Shown: positions 10,668-23,709 of the stretch, one piece after another
Layout of the letters: each line of letters begins with the position of its first letter
Numbering within the stretch: the first letter of the stretch is position 1
The notes under the pieces: model-generated
Seen by the model: the letters and a program-made list of their open reading frames with translations, nothing else
Told to the model about the DNA's origin: nothing
Database searches by the model: none
Program-made: the position numbers and the translations under genes
From: Aaosphaeria pasadenensis
Taxonomy: Eukaryota; Ascomycota; Dothideomycetes; Pleosporales
Direction: 5' to 3'
Assembly (NCBI GenBank): GCA_022813625.1
Contig: JAKLMB010000007.1
Span: 1,178,001-1,242,000 of the forward strand
Length of the DNA stretch: 64,000 nt

Positions 10668-13542
10668 TCACTTCTTGACTCCCCAGACGCCGCCGCCCAT
10701 AGCAACGATTCTTTCCTCCTTCTCCAGGCCCTGGAGCAGCCAGTCCAGCTCCTCCCCGCTGATGGTGAAGTTCCCTATCATCCTCAACATCATCCCGATG
10801 CTCTGGCCGGGCATGTTCCCCTGGTTCGTCAGCATTCCCATGATGAAATTGCAGTAGACGTCCTTGTTCTCCGCGAGCAGGTCTGCCTGGCTGCGGACGG
10901 CGCCCGCCTGCGCGCTCGCCTGCACCTCGGCCAGCTCCTGCGCGGCAGCCGCGGCGTTCTCGTCCACCTTGGTCGCGGACTGGTTCTCGATGACGGTGAA
11001 GGTGTCTGGGTGGCTCTCGCGGAGCACGGCCTTGCCGACCCAGAAGGAGAGCGACTGCCGGACGAGTGCCTCGTCCATTTCCAGCATCTCTTCGAGCTGC
11101 TCCACGTTCCTCGTGATGGCCGGGGTTTTGCTGCTCTTCTTCTGGTGGCCTTTTCCTCTTCCTCCTCCCTTGCCGCCGGCCCACTCCTCGCCCGGCTGGG
11201 GCTGGAAGGCGTAGATCACACTGACTTGCCACGGCATCAGGCCCGAGAACTCTTCGGTCCGGTCTTCGAGTTCGAGCGTCACGGTTCCGTCGCCGAGGGC
11301 GTTCATCCAGCGGAGCTTGCGCATGCCCTTGACCCGTTCGAAGCGTGTTTCATACTCCTTCTGCAGAGTCTGAATCTCCAAGGGAACGAGGAAGTGGTCG
11401 TCACGAAGTAGTGGCCAGAAGAAGGAGGATATGATCTGAGCGTTGAGCTGGGGATCTTCCGCGACCTTTGAAGTAGGCGTCTTCAACAACTGACTCGAAG
11501 GCGTGGCTGTGGCGAGACGTCGTGGTCGCGGCGTCGATGGAAGTAGACCTGCATTCGCCGGAGTTTCTGGGGCACCGCCATTGTCCTTTGTGGATGGCTT
11601 GCCGGTGCTGGAATGGATTGCCGCGTTGATTCGCTTCGACTCCAGTACATCGCGCAGCATGACTTCGCACGCTTGCAGTTTTTCGTCCCCGAGTCGGACT
11701 TTGATGAGCTCTAGCAGTCGTATTTCCCTTTCAAAGTGAGGATCTTGGCATTTGAGCAAATGGTCTCCCAGAAGATTCTTAAGCTCGTTGATGAAATCCT
11801 CCCTCTCCCAAAGTGTAAGTAGGAACCACACGACATCTTCCGCTTTGGACTTCTTATAGTCTGGTGAAGCGTCGGAAGGTAGAGGCTGCCAGTTCATGTC
11901 GTTATAGTTGAGTTCTTCGTCTGCCTCTTGGCCAAAGATGTTCCCACTAGGCCTCTCCATTTCACAAGCAATCTCATAGGAAAGCTCGCTGTTCGACGAG
12001 AATTTCCGGCCACCCTCGGCATTCAGATCTGCCAGCAAACTTAATATTATTATTTTTGCTGTATCATCCCGCTCTTTCAGGTAGCGTCGAATGGGTCGCG
12101 CAACTCTTTCGAGCAAGACGCCCTTGGGTTCCAGCTCGTAGAACGCACGAATGATCCTGATGTAGACGTTCAGGATGTAAGTAGTCGTAGCACCAGCGTG
12201 GAGCAATCTCCTCAGAACCTGCTGCGAGAAACTGGACGTGAGATGCTGTTTTGCGCCAGGCACTTTGAGGTACTCCTACTGTTGGTTAGGAAAGGATTCG
12301 TTGATCGAGACATTGTATGACGACGTACCTTGATATCAAGTATTGCGCCCAAACTATGGTCCCAATTGATTACGAAGTCAAACATGGTGTCTACTCTTGC
12401 CCTGCCCAGCCTACTAAGAGCCATGTCCTGCCATGACTGTAGCTCCGTGGGTTGCACCGTACTGTCACAATTCAAGCATTCCATGACTAGCTTGACATGT
12501 GGATAGAATCCATCCCGGATGAACAAACGTAGTTGCGGAACGACAGGCTGCTTGTCGAACCAATCTACCTTGAGATAGTGGCTGGATATGAAGGAATTCA
12601 TGATCTTGTCCATGGCGTGGGCAAATGCCTGTTGTGCAGGCTCTCCACCAAGGCCTACCCTCTCCAAGCCTCGCAATAGTGACACTAATCGCTCGCGGGT
12701 CCTAGCAGGGTTCATAGTCTCATCCTCCTGCATCTCATCTTGTCGGAGGTAGATACGAAACATGCGGCATCCTGCCTCGTATAGCGCATAGCTTAGCGTC
12801 TTTATGTATCTTTTTGGCGGTAGACAGTGCACAAATATGGCATTGACTTCTTGACGGAACCGCCAAATTGCATGTTCCGCTTGTTTAGGTTGTATAGTCT
12901 GTGTAGGCTTTGTAGGGCGCGGCGTAGGAGGGAAGGAATGCTCCAGGAAAGGCATGATATGATCTTGAAAAGGTTCAAGATAAAGGGCTTGGGCTTGCTG
13001 AAATATTTGTTGTGTACGTTCGAGAACGCTCCAGGCTTGCTTGGTTTCAACCTCCTAAAGTCAAGTCAGCTATGTTTTACTAGGCCTCGACGACATGCAA
13101 CTCTCACCTTGTCCCAGAAATTGTTGACTGTCGGCCGAACAACATTCGCAAAGTGAAGCCTCGATTCATTTGTATACCATTCTACTAAAGTCTCCTCTTG
13201 TGCCTCTTCGCTCCTGCCGTCGCCAATCAACAAATAATGTAATGCATCTTCCACCTCGGCACCTCTGTGTCGATTCTGGATATCGAACGACGTTCCTGAC
13301 CCTAATGATGTGTTCAGACCGTGCAATTGCTTCGGTAGGCTCAAGAAACGCGTTGCGGTGCTCCAGGCAAGATTGCGCTTGACGGTGCGATGCTGTCCGT
13401 CGAGATTTTGGCTAGACGGGCCTCCGAAGGCTTCACCTGGTGTGGTATATCGTAGATCAGGCGTGGAAATAGGTGTCGGTGTCGAATGGGAGATCGAGGG
13501 TACCGGGAAGACAGTTGCGAAAATGAGAGTTCGGTGGTCCAT
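10668..13542 (-). CDS. APC2: anaphase-promoting complex subunit 2 (cullin)
   Basis: Cullin-family scaffold of the APC/C ubiquitin ligase; it holds the RING subunit Apc11 and drives destruction of cyclins and securin. Three exons, 13542-13108, 13054-12329 and 12275-10668, all in phase 0, give 922 residues. The middle and C-terminal parts show the cullin homology region: YLKERDDTAKIIILSLL, then NYNDMNWQPLPSDASPDYKK, then a conserved SSFFWPLLRDDHFLVP block leading into FERVKGMRKLRWMNALG. The C-terminal winged-helix (APC2-type) domain ends GGGVWGVKK. A Lys-rich, low-complexity insertion precedes the winged helix. The start is the first ATG of the open frame, and the N-terminus is Pro/Ser-rich. 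Length fits fungal Apc2. A 288-codon antisense frame over the last exon is a GC-driven shadow. Confidence 0.95.
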
Positions 13543-14199
13543 TGTCGGTTGAGGTAGATGGGTTATTCAAACCCCACTTGCAAGGCGAACGCGAGGAAGC
13601 GCATGCCTATTGACTAGAGGGCAGAATTGGAGGAAATGGACTTGCCCAGTGTGAGCCTCTGGTTCTTGTACTTGATTTGTAGGGCTCTCGAGACAATGAT
13701 CGGATTACTGGTGGGAGGATGAGGTCGCGAGCTTGTTTGAAACCCCACGCTTCGAGAGCAAGCCCGTGCTAACACAACCCTAGCTTTCTCGCGCGCTCAC
13801 GTGCCACTCGTAGGGCTACCAGTTTAACATTAATCAGTTGGTGTCACGATGCGTTGAGTGTAATCCATGCATGTTGCGATATATCATTTTACCGATGTTC
13901 TCATCTATCAATTAATGCATCAATGTCTGTGGTTCATTTGAATAGAACTATACTGATAGGGCCCTCTGATGGCCATCCGAAATCCTGCAAACCGAGTTAA
14001 ACTCCCCTCAACATACAGTGATATCTTCCAGACCCGCGCCTTTCGCCTTCCTATGTTCCCCGAAAACCATGCTCCCAAAGATAGGAAAGTGTAATGAATA
14101 ATTCGCTCAAGAAAAACTGCCAGAGTGTTCATTGTATCGCCCGTCGCAACTTGATCATGCCGCCATGAACCTTGGAGGTCGAGGCTGATGATCGTTGCC
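13543..14199. other. intergenic region, F-box gene 3' end to APC2 promoter
   Basis: Nothing gene-like seen. It should hold the APC2 promoter and the 3' flank of the F-box gene. Confidence 0.7.
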
Positions 14200-17078
14200 T
14201 TACGGCTTGAGTACGCCATGTCGCGCCTTGTAAACCGATATTCTTTCTTCGTAATATAAAATTTCTCGTATTCGGAGCTTCGTGCCTTTTCTGTCATCTT
14301 GAACAAAGGAGTCTTCATCCGAGTCATCATGGCGATCATCGGAAGCCTCCGATTCTGTTTCGTCCATATCGCCCACAGGGTCCACACCTCCATCAAAGTC
14401 GTCATCGTCTTCTTCCTCTGTCGCTTCGGACTCCTCGTCGGACATGAGAGGATCGTGGGTGGCGTAACCACCGCCCATTCCGTGTGTCCCACCATCGCCA
14501 CCATTGAGGCCATCCGGTCGGAGGTCATAATTAGAGGGCCGATTTTCGAGAATTTCAAAGCATTTCTGGGATATACCCATATAGCATATCTCAATTTCAG
14601 GTCGTAAGTGTACAATGTCCAGAATCTGCATTGCTAGCTCTCGCGGGTCGATGTTGTTCCCATGAGCATGATCTGCAATATACGGAATGTACAAAGACCG
14701 GATATGTGGTATGAGCGGAAGTCGCTGTAGGAAATGGTGCTAGAAAGTGTTAGTGAAGACCAGTCTAGGCATTTATGGTGAACATACCCAATCTTTGTAA
14801 TCGATTGAAACGGCAAGTTCCCGTAAACTAATCATTCGACCACTTGTGATGAATGTAATGATCTCGCGAGTCAACATCCACCTACGCCATCTTGAACTCG
14901 TTGTGGTATGACCATCTTGGCCCCTCTCACTGCTGTCGATCATCAATTTCTTGAGGCTTGTCCGATGTCTGCGAAGGGGGCCGCGATAGATTGCATCTAC
15001 CGATACCGTCGAGGAGTACGTCCTTCCTTCCTGGAGGAAGAGAACCTCGAGTGTGTTTGGGGCAAGGGTTTCCTTCAGAAACGATATCAGAGATGGAGAA
15101 ACCGTGTTGGTATGGATCTTCTTCAGACCCAAACAGTACTCTGACCGAAGAGTATAAGATGCCTTGTAGGCCTTTGAAGAGGATGGAGAACCGTTTGGAT
15201 ATGAGGAGCGAGGAGTGTAAGAACGCCGTAGTGACTTCCATAGATGCTCGTGATTGGTGCAGTGTAGTAGTGTCAGATTCGTCAGGACGGTCCAGTCAAA
15301 CGCCTTGAGCAAGACTGTTACTGACAGTGGCACGCGTTCCAACTCTAGCACTTCCACCTTCAATTGTCCTGTTAAAGCTGGCTCTGTTGGCTCGAGTGCC
15401 TTTTCGTTCATCCTAAAGACATCCCCTTCAGTTTTTGAATCCGTGTGACTTGGATGCAAGGGTTCAAAGCCCTGGCTAGCATGCGCTCCTTTTGTATTAG
15501 TAGCTGGCTGTTCAACCTCTGGTGCATCTAGAACACCATCACCTCCTCCACTCGCTCCGTGTTCGATCTGTTCTGAATGCTCTGCGTGTTCGGGATGGTC
15601 CGTTTCTCGTTCATTGTGTTGCATTGAAGATTGGTTCGCGTCCGAGGCCTCGATCTTCACACCGGCCAGTTGATTTGCAAGTTGTGCCGTCGTGACCGAT
15701 GGACGAGACTGTGCGCTGTTGCTCTGGCGCAAGTTGTGGACTCTTCCCACCAGAACGCCTAGCACGCCCCCAAGCCGCTTTTCACCAATGGTACTGCTTG
15801 CTGTGGATGTCGTGCTGTAGTCCACCTGCTGGACACCATCGCCTTCCCAGACTGTTACCCAGTCGCGCTGCTGCGCATGAGAAGCAATTCCAACTCTTAA
15901 TTCTCGTAATTTCTTTTGCGACCTTGCAATCAGAATGGCCATCTCATCTAGATACGGAAGTTCATCAATGTCCAATACGCTCAAACTCTTCAAGGCAGGG
16001 ATTACGGAGAAATTAGGATGCTCGACTCGTTCTATGGCGGAAGCTATCGGCTGGGAATACGGAACAGGCGTGGCTATAGGAGCCTGCACAATGCCGACCC
16101 CGCTCGGGTGTGCAGTGTTTGGTGGTGGGGGTACGTTGATTAAGTTCATCGGCGGGGCAGGCAAAGGAGCCGGCGTGTCTATTGTGTTATTATGCCACCG
16201 TATCCAGAGACGTTCAAGGCGGCATTCCTCGCCGTCAGTTCGATGCGCAAGGCTGGATAATGCCATCCAAACATCCCGCAAAACACCGGTGGGCATGTCC
16301 CAGACAAATGTTTCGAGGTTGATCATACGAGCGATTCCAAGAGCAACGAGTGTGCCTAGCATCTTTCCGCCCTCCTTCGTTATCATGTACTCCTGAACCC
16401 ATGCGGCAGGGCCGTCGCCTAGAGAGAATTTCTTGGTGAATTGTGCATAGTAGTTCCCGAATCGGCGCCTTGTTATAGGATGAGGTGTAGATTCTGGTTC
16501 TCCAACTGCGGCATCTTGTTTCCGAGGATGAGCCTGATGAGGGAAGCTGTCTTCGCCCATGACCAGAGTCGCCAGACCATAAGTAAGCGCATCGACACCA
16601 GATCTTGGCTCAGCGTGAGTACTCTCATCAGGCCAGACAATGTCAAACCGAGAGTATATGCATGGGATAGTTAAACGATGAAGTGCAGAGTGACAGAGGG
16701 CCAAAGATGTCAAGTCATTCGTATGGGGAAGCTGTGCGCGTATGGTTAGCCTCACTTTTGAATGCGCGAGAGTCGGGGCAGTCAACGACTGATGTCTGAA
16801 CTGACCTGATGTATGATTTCCTTCAGAACATCTACTGGGAGATCGAGTAAACGTAGAGGGCCTTTCCGAATCTTCTCTTTCCCTTTCATTGACTTGGACG
16901 GTGGCTCTGTCATTGAATCCTCCGCCTTGTTGTCAACCTCGCCTTCGGATTCTGCTGCGGCCGAAGGGGGACGGGTGTCATCTTGTATGGTAGAGTCGTT
17001 CGCAATAAGGTCGTCTTCGAAAGGAGAGGGTGAGCGCGAGCTGAGTGTACCAGGTGCGAAGAGCGGGGAGGAGTCCAT
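14200..17078 (-). CDS. large F-box protein
   Basis: Probable substrate receptor of an SCF (Skp1-cullin-F-box) ubiquitin ligase. Three exons, 17078-16806, 16731-14788 and 14739-14200, all phase 0, give 918 residues. An acidic Ser-rich N-terminus (1-75) leads to the F-box at about 80-125, reading RLLDLPVDVLKEIIHQLPHT, then DLTSLALCHSALHRLTIPC, followed by YSRFDIVWPDE as in many mould F-box proteins. The first intron splits the F-box. The middle has scattered leucine-rich segments (for example LKSLSVLDIDELPYLDEMAI) but no clear repeat register. The C-terminus after the last intron carries a strongly acidic Asp/Glu run. Substrate unknown. I do not recognise a named orthologue. Confidence 0.85.
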
Positions 17079-17901
17079 GCTGTTCAGAGACGGGCACGTC
17101 TCATGTAGCTGCCGAGTGCATTACTCTCATGGATGTGTGGTGGTATTCAGCCGGGAGTGCGAGGCGGCGGGGATTGCGTGTCCTGTCGTGTCTTGTCGTG
17201 TTGGGTTTGAGGGACCAGTGAATAAGACAACACCGAACAGTAGGTAATAAAGTAATGGGTAATGGGCATCTACTGGGTGAGTGATCAAGAGGGAGTATTG
17301 TGTAGAACAGTAGAAGGCCGGCTGGTTGCGCATGGAAACGCAGCTGGTTAGGGAAGCCGCTAAACCCCATAGACCGTGAACCCTTGCCGATCATCAACGC
17401 ATCAACGTGGGGCTGACTAGTCCATCCCCGTATTCTTATGTACTGGTACGTAAACAGTAGTTACTCCGTACACAGCACAAATAGACATCTACATACATCA
17501 GAGTAGTGGCAGAGTGGAAGCGAGTATCACAGGTGTCACCCTGTGTACTTGTTCATTCCGATTGTCAGCATTTCATCTAATCACCTCACTGCAGAAAACT
17601 TGTCCGAGAAGGTCAGCGTAGCTGTAATTCAATAAATATTTGTTGACCCAACAATTCCCAGTTAGTCCACTCAGTGAAAGTCAGATCATGGCGCCGGTAC
17701 TTCCTTTGCCTGGCCATTTGGGACCGTCCAGAAGTTGCCCAGCTCATCAGTTCCATGCCTCTATGTTAAGGTATACCCATTAAGTCAACGCCCTGAAAAT
17801 GCCCCCAAAATCTTAGTTACCTACTATTGTCGCCAACGCCGTGTGAAATTATATCGCATGCGACTTAAATTGATCTTATGCGTCCCTCGCAAGTATCGTA
17901 T
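17079..17901. other. intergenic region, SMC6 3' end to F-box promoter
   Basis: No gene seen. It contains one TACTCCGTAC copy at 17462-17471. The rest should be the F-box promoter and the SMC6 3' flank. Confidence 0.7.
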
Positions 17902-20900
17902 TTACCTCCGAACTGGAAGTGCAGTCTGTCCGCGAATAGGATCGTTCATTCTGGCACAAGTCAGCATCTGGACGATTCTCAATCGAGTATCAATTTCACA
18001 TACTTGATGATCTTGACGTCAGCTACACTCTGGACGCTATTCATCGCCTGAGGAGTGATGAGGATGTACTGGCGTCCAATCGCCCTTCTGGCTGCACCAA
18101 TCATCATTTTCATGCTAATGTCTCGGTTGACATTGTCCATGAAGACATCGCTGTACCACCGTAAGCAAAAGATTTTTTTCCAGGGATTAGACTACTTACA
18201 ACTCATCCAAGCATCGAATTGGAGATCCCATGGCATCCCACAAGGACAGTAGTAAGCAAATGGTAGAGAATGACTTCTCACCGCCAGACAGCGTTTTCGT
18301 TTGTCGGCCAACACCATCGACCACTGTAATGTCTGGTTGTACCTATTCGTAATCAGCAGGTGAGACGCCATCAACTGGGCCGCTTATGCATACCTGAATA
18401 TCGAGCTGTTTTGATGTATGGTTCACTTTCAGACCGCCTCGGAATTGACGCTCACTCAGAAGATATGTGAAAGTGATGCGCGCTCGCACCGAAATATCTT
18501 GACGGAATCTCTCCCAGCGGTTCTGCCGATTGGACAGTGAGTTTTTGAGCCACTGTGCATGATTAGAAATAGCTTGATAAGGCGTCAGTTACAGTTGAAC
18601 TTACCCTCGAAATCTCGCGATGCCCAGCTAAAGCTTCGTTTGCCTCCTTGAACATCCTTTTCGCCGTAGTTGCCGCACTGTACAGATCGTCCTCGGAACC
18701 ACCCAGTCTAAGAAGGTTAGATAGGCTTCAAGAATCATTAGCAGGTGATACGTACGATCTTTGTGTCTCTTCTCGGGTTTTGATCATTGTTTCGCGTTTC
18801 TTGATCAATCCTTCCGATGTTGCTCCTGCCGGAACTTCCACACGAGAACAGATCTCGTTCGCTTGTCTTCGAATGTCGTCCACTATGACCAGCTTTTCCC
18901 CACGTTTGTGCTCCCATTCCGCCTTGTTCTCTTCGGCCAAACGGGCTCGCTCATGCGCCTTGTTCATCTCCCGTAGATCAGCTTCTCGCTTGCTCTTCAT
19001 CTTGTCTGCTTTGGTGTTTGCCTTGCCTAACTCCACATTTAGTTGACTAATATCTCTTTGGACATCTTCTAAGGCACTCTTGCAATTCGCGGCTTGAGTG
19101 TCAACTTTGTCCATCTCCAGGACTGTGTCTTGGTATTGCTCCTCTGCGAATGTCTTCTCTTCCTGTACCTTCTGCAGACTGGCCTCCAATTGTTCGATCA
19201 ATCCTGCATCCGGGGTAGCGGTGTTCAGTTCATCTTCTAATTCATCAACCTTCCGCTGGAATTCTTGCTTGCGGAGCAAGAGCTCGCGTTTTCGTGACTT
19301 GTGATTATTGACCTCCCGCTGGCAGAGTGTGACACGTTCATCAAGACTTCTGGGTTCAACCTCTAATCCACGGAGATCGGCCTGCAATCTTTGCAAGTTG
19401 CTCTTCGCAGCACTATCCGACGTCAGAGGAAATTTATACTTTGGAGTTGGGACTCTCACCTAAGCTGGGATGCTTTGTCGGCTTGCATACGCGACGCACC
19501 ATCGAATCGATCGATCGGGCCTAAACCGATAGCGCCTGTATTTGGATTCAACGTGATAGAATGGCCTTTTTGTGGGTTTCCGTCCGCAAATGAGAAACAC
19601 ATCTTCACATTGGTCCGTCGGGCGCCGCCATCGTGCATGAAGTTTTCGGCATCTGCGCGTTTGGGGATCAAAACAACTTGGTCAATACTATGATTGATAA
19701 TCATTTGGTTGCGGACGAGGTCATTTTCAAACTGGAAAGATGGTGAGCAAAGACCATGAATCTGACAAAGGTTACGAACCTTGAGTACTTTCAGCCATGA
19801 AAGCAGGTCAGATGCAGGCTCATGACCAGATGTGTCGATCGGGTTCGCTTGGCCGATGAAGATTGGACAAACACTACAACAAGTCAATTGCATGGACGTA
19901 TTTAATCCGGGGGAAAACTCACTAGTTGGTCTTTCTGAGGAGCTGTGAAAGCAGAGCTTGATCGGCTTTTGAAGTTACCACAAAGGCGTTTAATGACGCA
20001 CCAGATTGCTTTTCCAGAATGGAACTCCACTCAGGCTTCAGTAATTTGACATACCGACCCATTGGACCCACGGGCGGTTGCTGGAACCGTCGTTCTTGTT
20101 GAATTTCGCGTAAGAGCTGTTTCAGGTTGGACGAATTTCTGTATGCATCAATCCAACTCTGCTGGCCCTGCTCTAGATCCCTGAGTGCCATCTGAGCGCG
20201 CCGTACTTCAACGCGTTTCTCTTCTACTTTTTCGTCTGCCGTTCTCTTCTTCGACAGTGCATCACGTAGTTGGTGGTCTAGAGCAGGAAGCCCCTCATTG
20301 TGCTCCTGCTCTGCTTTTTGGGCTTCTTCGCAATCGGTCTTAGCCTGCTCTAACTCACGAACCTTTTGCGCAAATTGACCGTTGTCGGCTTCTTCTTGAT
20401 GCTTTCGTTTTTCCCGTATTTCCTTTTTATACGATTTGATGCTCTTGTCTTTACTCTCAAGGATACTTACTAGTCCTCGTTGGCTAGCCTAGAACCAGTT
20501 TCAGCGTGTGCAGGAAATACATCGAGAAGTAAATAAAGCCTACCTTGACATCATTCTTGGCCTTCTTGATGTCCTGCATTTGGGATTCAAGCTGTCGGCG
20601 TTTGTCGTCGAGCGGTACCCGATCAGCCTGTCGATCTACGGCATCTTTGTTCGCGTTCGAGAATGCTTCGTCCGCAATATGGTACGCTTGAGATCGTGCT
20701 TCCACTTCTTCATTTCTTTTGCGAATAGCACTTTGAACTCGATCTATTTCGGCGTCTATATTGGCCAGCTCCTACGCAGGTCAGCACTAAGTCATGCCCG
20801 GTTCTGGGTAGCCTTGGAAGATGGATCACATACCCCTTCCTCTTCCTGCACTCTTGCCCACGCTGCCTGCTGTAAGATGAGTTTCTCTTTCGCCCTCATA

Positions 20901-21886
20901 GTTTCCAGACTTTGGGCCCTTTTGGCTTTGTCAAGAGCTTCTTGGGCACGCTTTCGCAAAACGTCAATATCCGTAGATACAATTTCGATCTTGGCTTCGG
21001 TTTCGTCCAGTTGGGACTTGATCAACTCGTAATCCTTGCTGAGGGTTTCGAGCTGTGTGCCTTTTAAGAAGAATTTATATTTGTCTTTGGGCGTAGAGTC
21101 ATTAAGGAACTGTCGTGCCATGTCTTGTGTAAGGACGTTCATTGGATTGTCGATCTGTAACGCGAAGGCATCTATAATATCCTCCAACTCTTGTTTCTTG
21201 TTCGACACGATTTTCCCATTTACGTCCTTGATTTTGAACCCAGACGTGCCAGTCCTGGTAAAGTGACGCTCGACAATGATTGACCGACCGTAAGTATCTG
21301 GTTTATAGGCAGATGATCCCTGATTTTTAATCTTGACCGACAGGTTGCTGAAATCTTTCCCCTCCTTGATAAAGCTCTTGAGACTGCTTCCTCGATTCGT
21401 AGCTCCGGGCTTGCCACCAAGACAGAGTGTTAGAGCTGTCAGAACGGCGCTCTTTCCGCTTCCATTATGACCAATGACAAAGTTGATGAGAGGGCCCAGT
21501 GTAACTGTGAGCTGCTCATGACACATGAAGTTCGTACATTTGATCTCTTCAATAATGCCGTTATCAGCGGGTAGGTTTTGTTTTTGCTCGTTGCCGCGGA
21601 GTTGATTCGTTACTCGTTGCGTTGCTCGTGGATCGATGTCGTCCTCGCCAGCGGAATCGGAATCGCGCTCGGAGGGGCCATGCGATTGTGACTCGGAATC
21701 ACTATCTTCGTCGTTTGAGTGACGCGGCCTCTTGTTCTACAGGAATGTCAGGACTTTTCTCAATGTTCGGTTTGCGGCAAGGCGACAACGTACGCGACCC
21801 TTTTGCTTTGCTCCCACGGCGCCATTTGTGGTATCAAAATCATCCGTAAATGCGCGCGGACGCTTGGACGTCTGTCCTGGCGCCAT
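17902..21886 (-). CDS. SMC6: SMC6, structural maintenance of chromosomes protein 6
   Basis: ATPase subunit of the nuclear SMC5/6 complex, needed for homologous-recombination repair and chromosome segregation. Twelve exons: 21886-21794, 21736-20834, 20771-20544, 20488-19923, 19873-19780, 19731-19460, 19412-18756, 18707-18605, 18552-18394, 18342-18200, 18150-18004, 17950-17902. All phases agree and give 1137 residues. An acidic N-terminus is followed by the conserved KCTNFMCHEQL and the Walker A loop GHNGSGKS (about 120-127). Two long coiled coils flank the hinge (about 535-640, with PPVGPMGRYVKLL). The ABC signature LSGGEKS lies at about 1043 and Walker B CLDEFDVFMD at about 1069, with DE at 1071-1072. 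The last exon codes the conserved tail MNDPIRGQTALPV. All ATPase motifs are intact. Confidence 0.97.
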
Positions 21887-22688
21887 GGTGTGAACGAGTT
21901 GTTGTTGGCAGCACTGCTTTTGGTACCTACATGCTCGTCGTAAAGAGGGGATGGCATTAATATTGGCGGGCACGAGCGGGCATCCATGAACGCGTATATC
22001 GCGCTAAGTCGGTTTAGTGCATTACGAAGAGTACAGTATTTAACTGAAGTGCACTTCCAAGAATCATTTTTTAAGCTAAATAATGATTTGTTCCAAGCTC
22101 GTCTATATAGCTCCGAAATATCGTCGCTCTCTATTCTATTTGGAGATATCTCTTCACTGTGAGATACTGTACAGAACATCTAAGGAACATACTGATTGGG
22201 TCATCACGTGACAACGCGTTCTGCTGGACTAGGAGTCTGATTGCTCTGGCCAAAGGCAACCTACCTGATAGTTATTCAATGTCTAAAAAATTTGGGAAAC
22301 TATAACTAAACGCATACACAAAATACGGACCTTGCTAACTTCTTCTTTTCACATTGGCCATTTGGAGACACAATTATCACTCAGGTGAGAGATTGCATCT
22401 CGGGCTACGAATGATGGACCTCAAGGAGACGCCTAGACTTTACCAAAATGTTCTTTTTATAAGCTCTGGAACTAGGCCCCAGATGTTCATATCCACTTAT
22501 ACTCCTGTCAGATTAGAGAGTGGATGTTATACATGACCAATTACTCTTTTGACCGAAACCGAACGCCTTCCCAATACCACAGCCGAAAAATAACATAACT
22601 TGCATAGCAGATTCGAGTATTGTTATCCAAGCGCAATTGACTGATGAATCTAGCAACAGCGTGGATGACTAGCGTCTCTGAGCATCAT
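21887..22688. other. intergenic region, UNG 3' end to SMC6 promoter
   Basis: AT-rich, with no gene seen. It should contain the SMC6 promoter. Confidence 0.7.
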
Positions 22689-23709
22689 TCAAACCCCCGC
22701 TTCTTCCGGGTCAACTTGAAGATTCCAATCAATCTCTGATCCCTTGCCGTATTTTTGGACCAACCATTCGTTGGTTTTCTTGAAGTGACCGCAGTCAAAC
22801 TAAATGGCATTAGTTTCATGTAGAAGAACGTCTCGGCGAGAGTAGGATTGACTCACCCATCCTCTACTTGCACTGAGCGGGCTTGGATGCACGCTCTTGA
22901 GTATTAAATGCCGCTCCTTGTTGACTTCCTTAACTCTATTGGCGGCAGGATTACCCCAAGCTAAGAACACCACGCCCTGGTTCCGCGTCTTCGCCACTGT
23001 GTCAATCACCTTCTGAGTCAATTGCTCCCAACCTTTACCCGAGTGCGAATTAGCCTCTGCGCGTCTCACAGTCAGACACGTATTGATCATGAGAACGCCA
23101 CGCTCAGCCCAAGGCGTCAGAAGACCGCCATTCTTGGGTGGAGACTGGAACTCTGGATAATCCTTCTTGAGTGCAATATAGATATTCTTAAGGGAGGGGG
23201 GCGCTGCGGTCGGTGGGCGGACGGAGAAGCAAAGCCCATGAGCTTGATTGGGGCCGTGGTATGGGTCCTGGCCTAAGATGACAGCTTTCACGGTGTCAAG
23301 GGGAGTGTGTCGAGACCTATGCCAGACCATTGATGAGAAATTGAAGCAAGGTTGAGCAAAGGTACTATATGCAGACATACCAGGAATACACATCCTTCAT
23401 GGGTGGATACACCGTCTTGCCAGCTGCCAATTCTTTCTTGAGGAACCGCTTCAAGTTGAGAAATTGAGGTGAGACTAGCACATCCTTTAGATGAGGCAGC
23501 CAGCTGTCATGCAGAGTGTCAATCTCCAATTGGAGAAGATCTTTCTGTTCGTCGGTGAGATTCGAGACCCAGTCCTCTTTTTTGAACTCGGCTATCTCAG
23601 GTTTAGGCTTCACCTTGGGAGCACCGAAAAATGATGTGATGCTTCCATTGGCCTTCGACTTCTTTGCGGCATCAGTGGCGACATCTGCTGCCTTGCGCTT
23701 GAGACTCAT
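22689..23709 (-). CDS. UNG1: uracil-DNA glycosylase (family 1)
   Basis: Removes uracil from DNA in nuclear and mitochondrial base-excision repair. Three exons, 23709-23381, 23316-22857 and 22799-22689, give 299 residues. The N-terminus has a basic cluster (KRK, KKSK) fitting a nuclear signal, and SITSFFG (about 23-29) resembling the core of a PCNA-binding peptide. Motif 1, GQDPYHGP, is at about 125-132 with the catalytic Asp at 127. The uracil-pocket region includes GLCFSV, and the DNA-intercalation loop HPSPLSA starts at about 253. The last exon gives FDCGHF and an acidic tail. All catalytic residues are present. It lies just downstream of the SMC6 start on the same strand. Confidence 0.97.

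Noticed and set aside
10545..11411. 288-codon plus-strand frame
   Set aside because: It lies antisense over the last APC2 exon, has biased low-complexity composition and no recognisable domain, while the minus-strand APC2 protein is clearly conserved.
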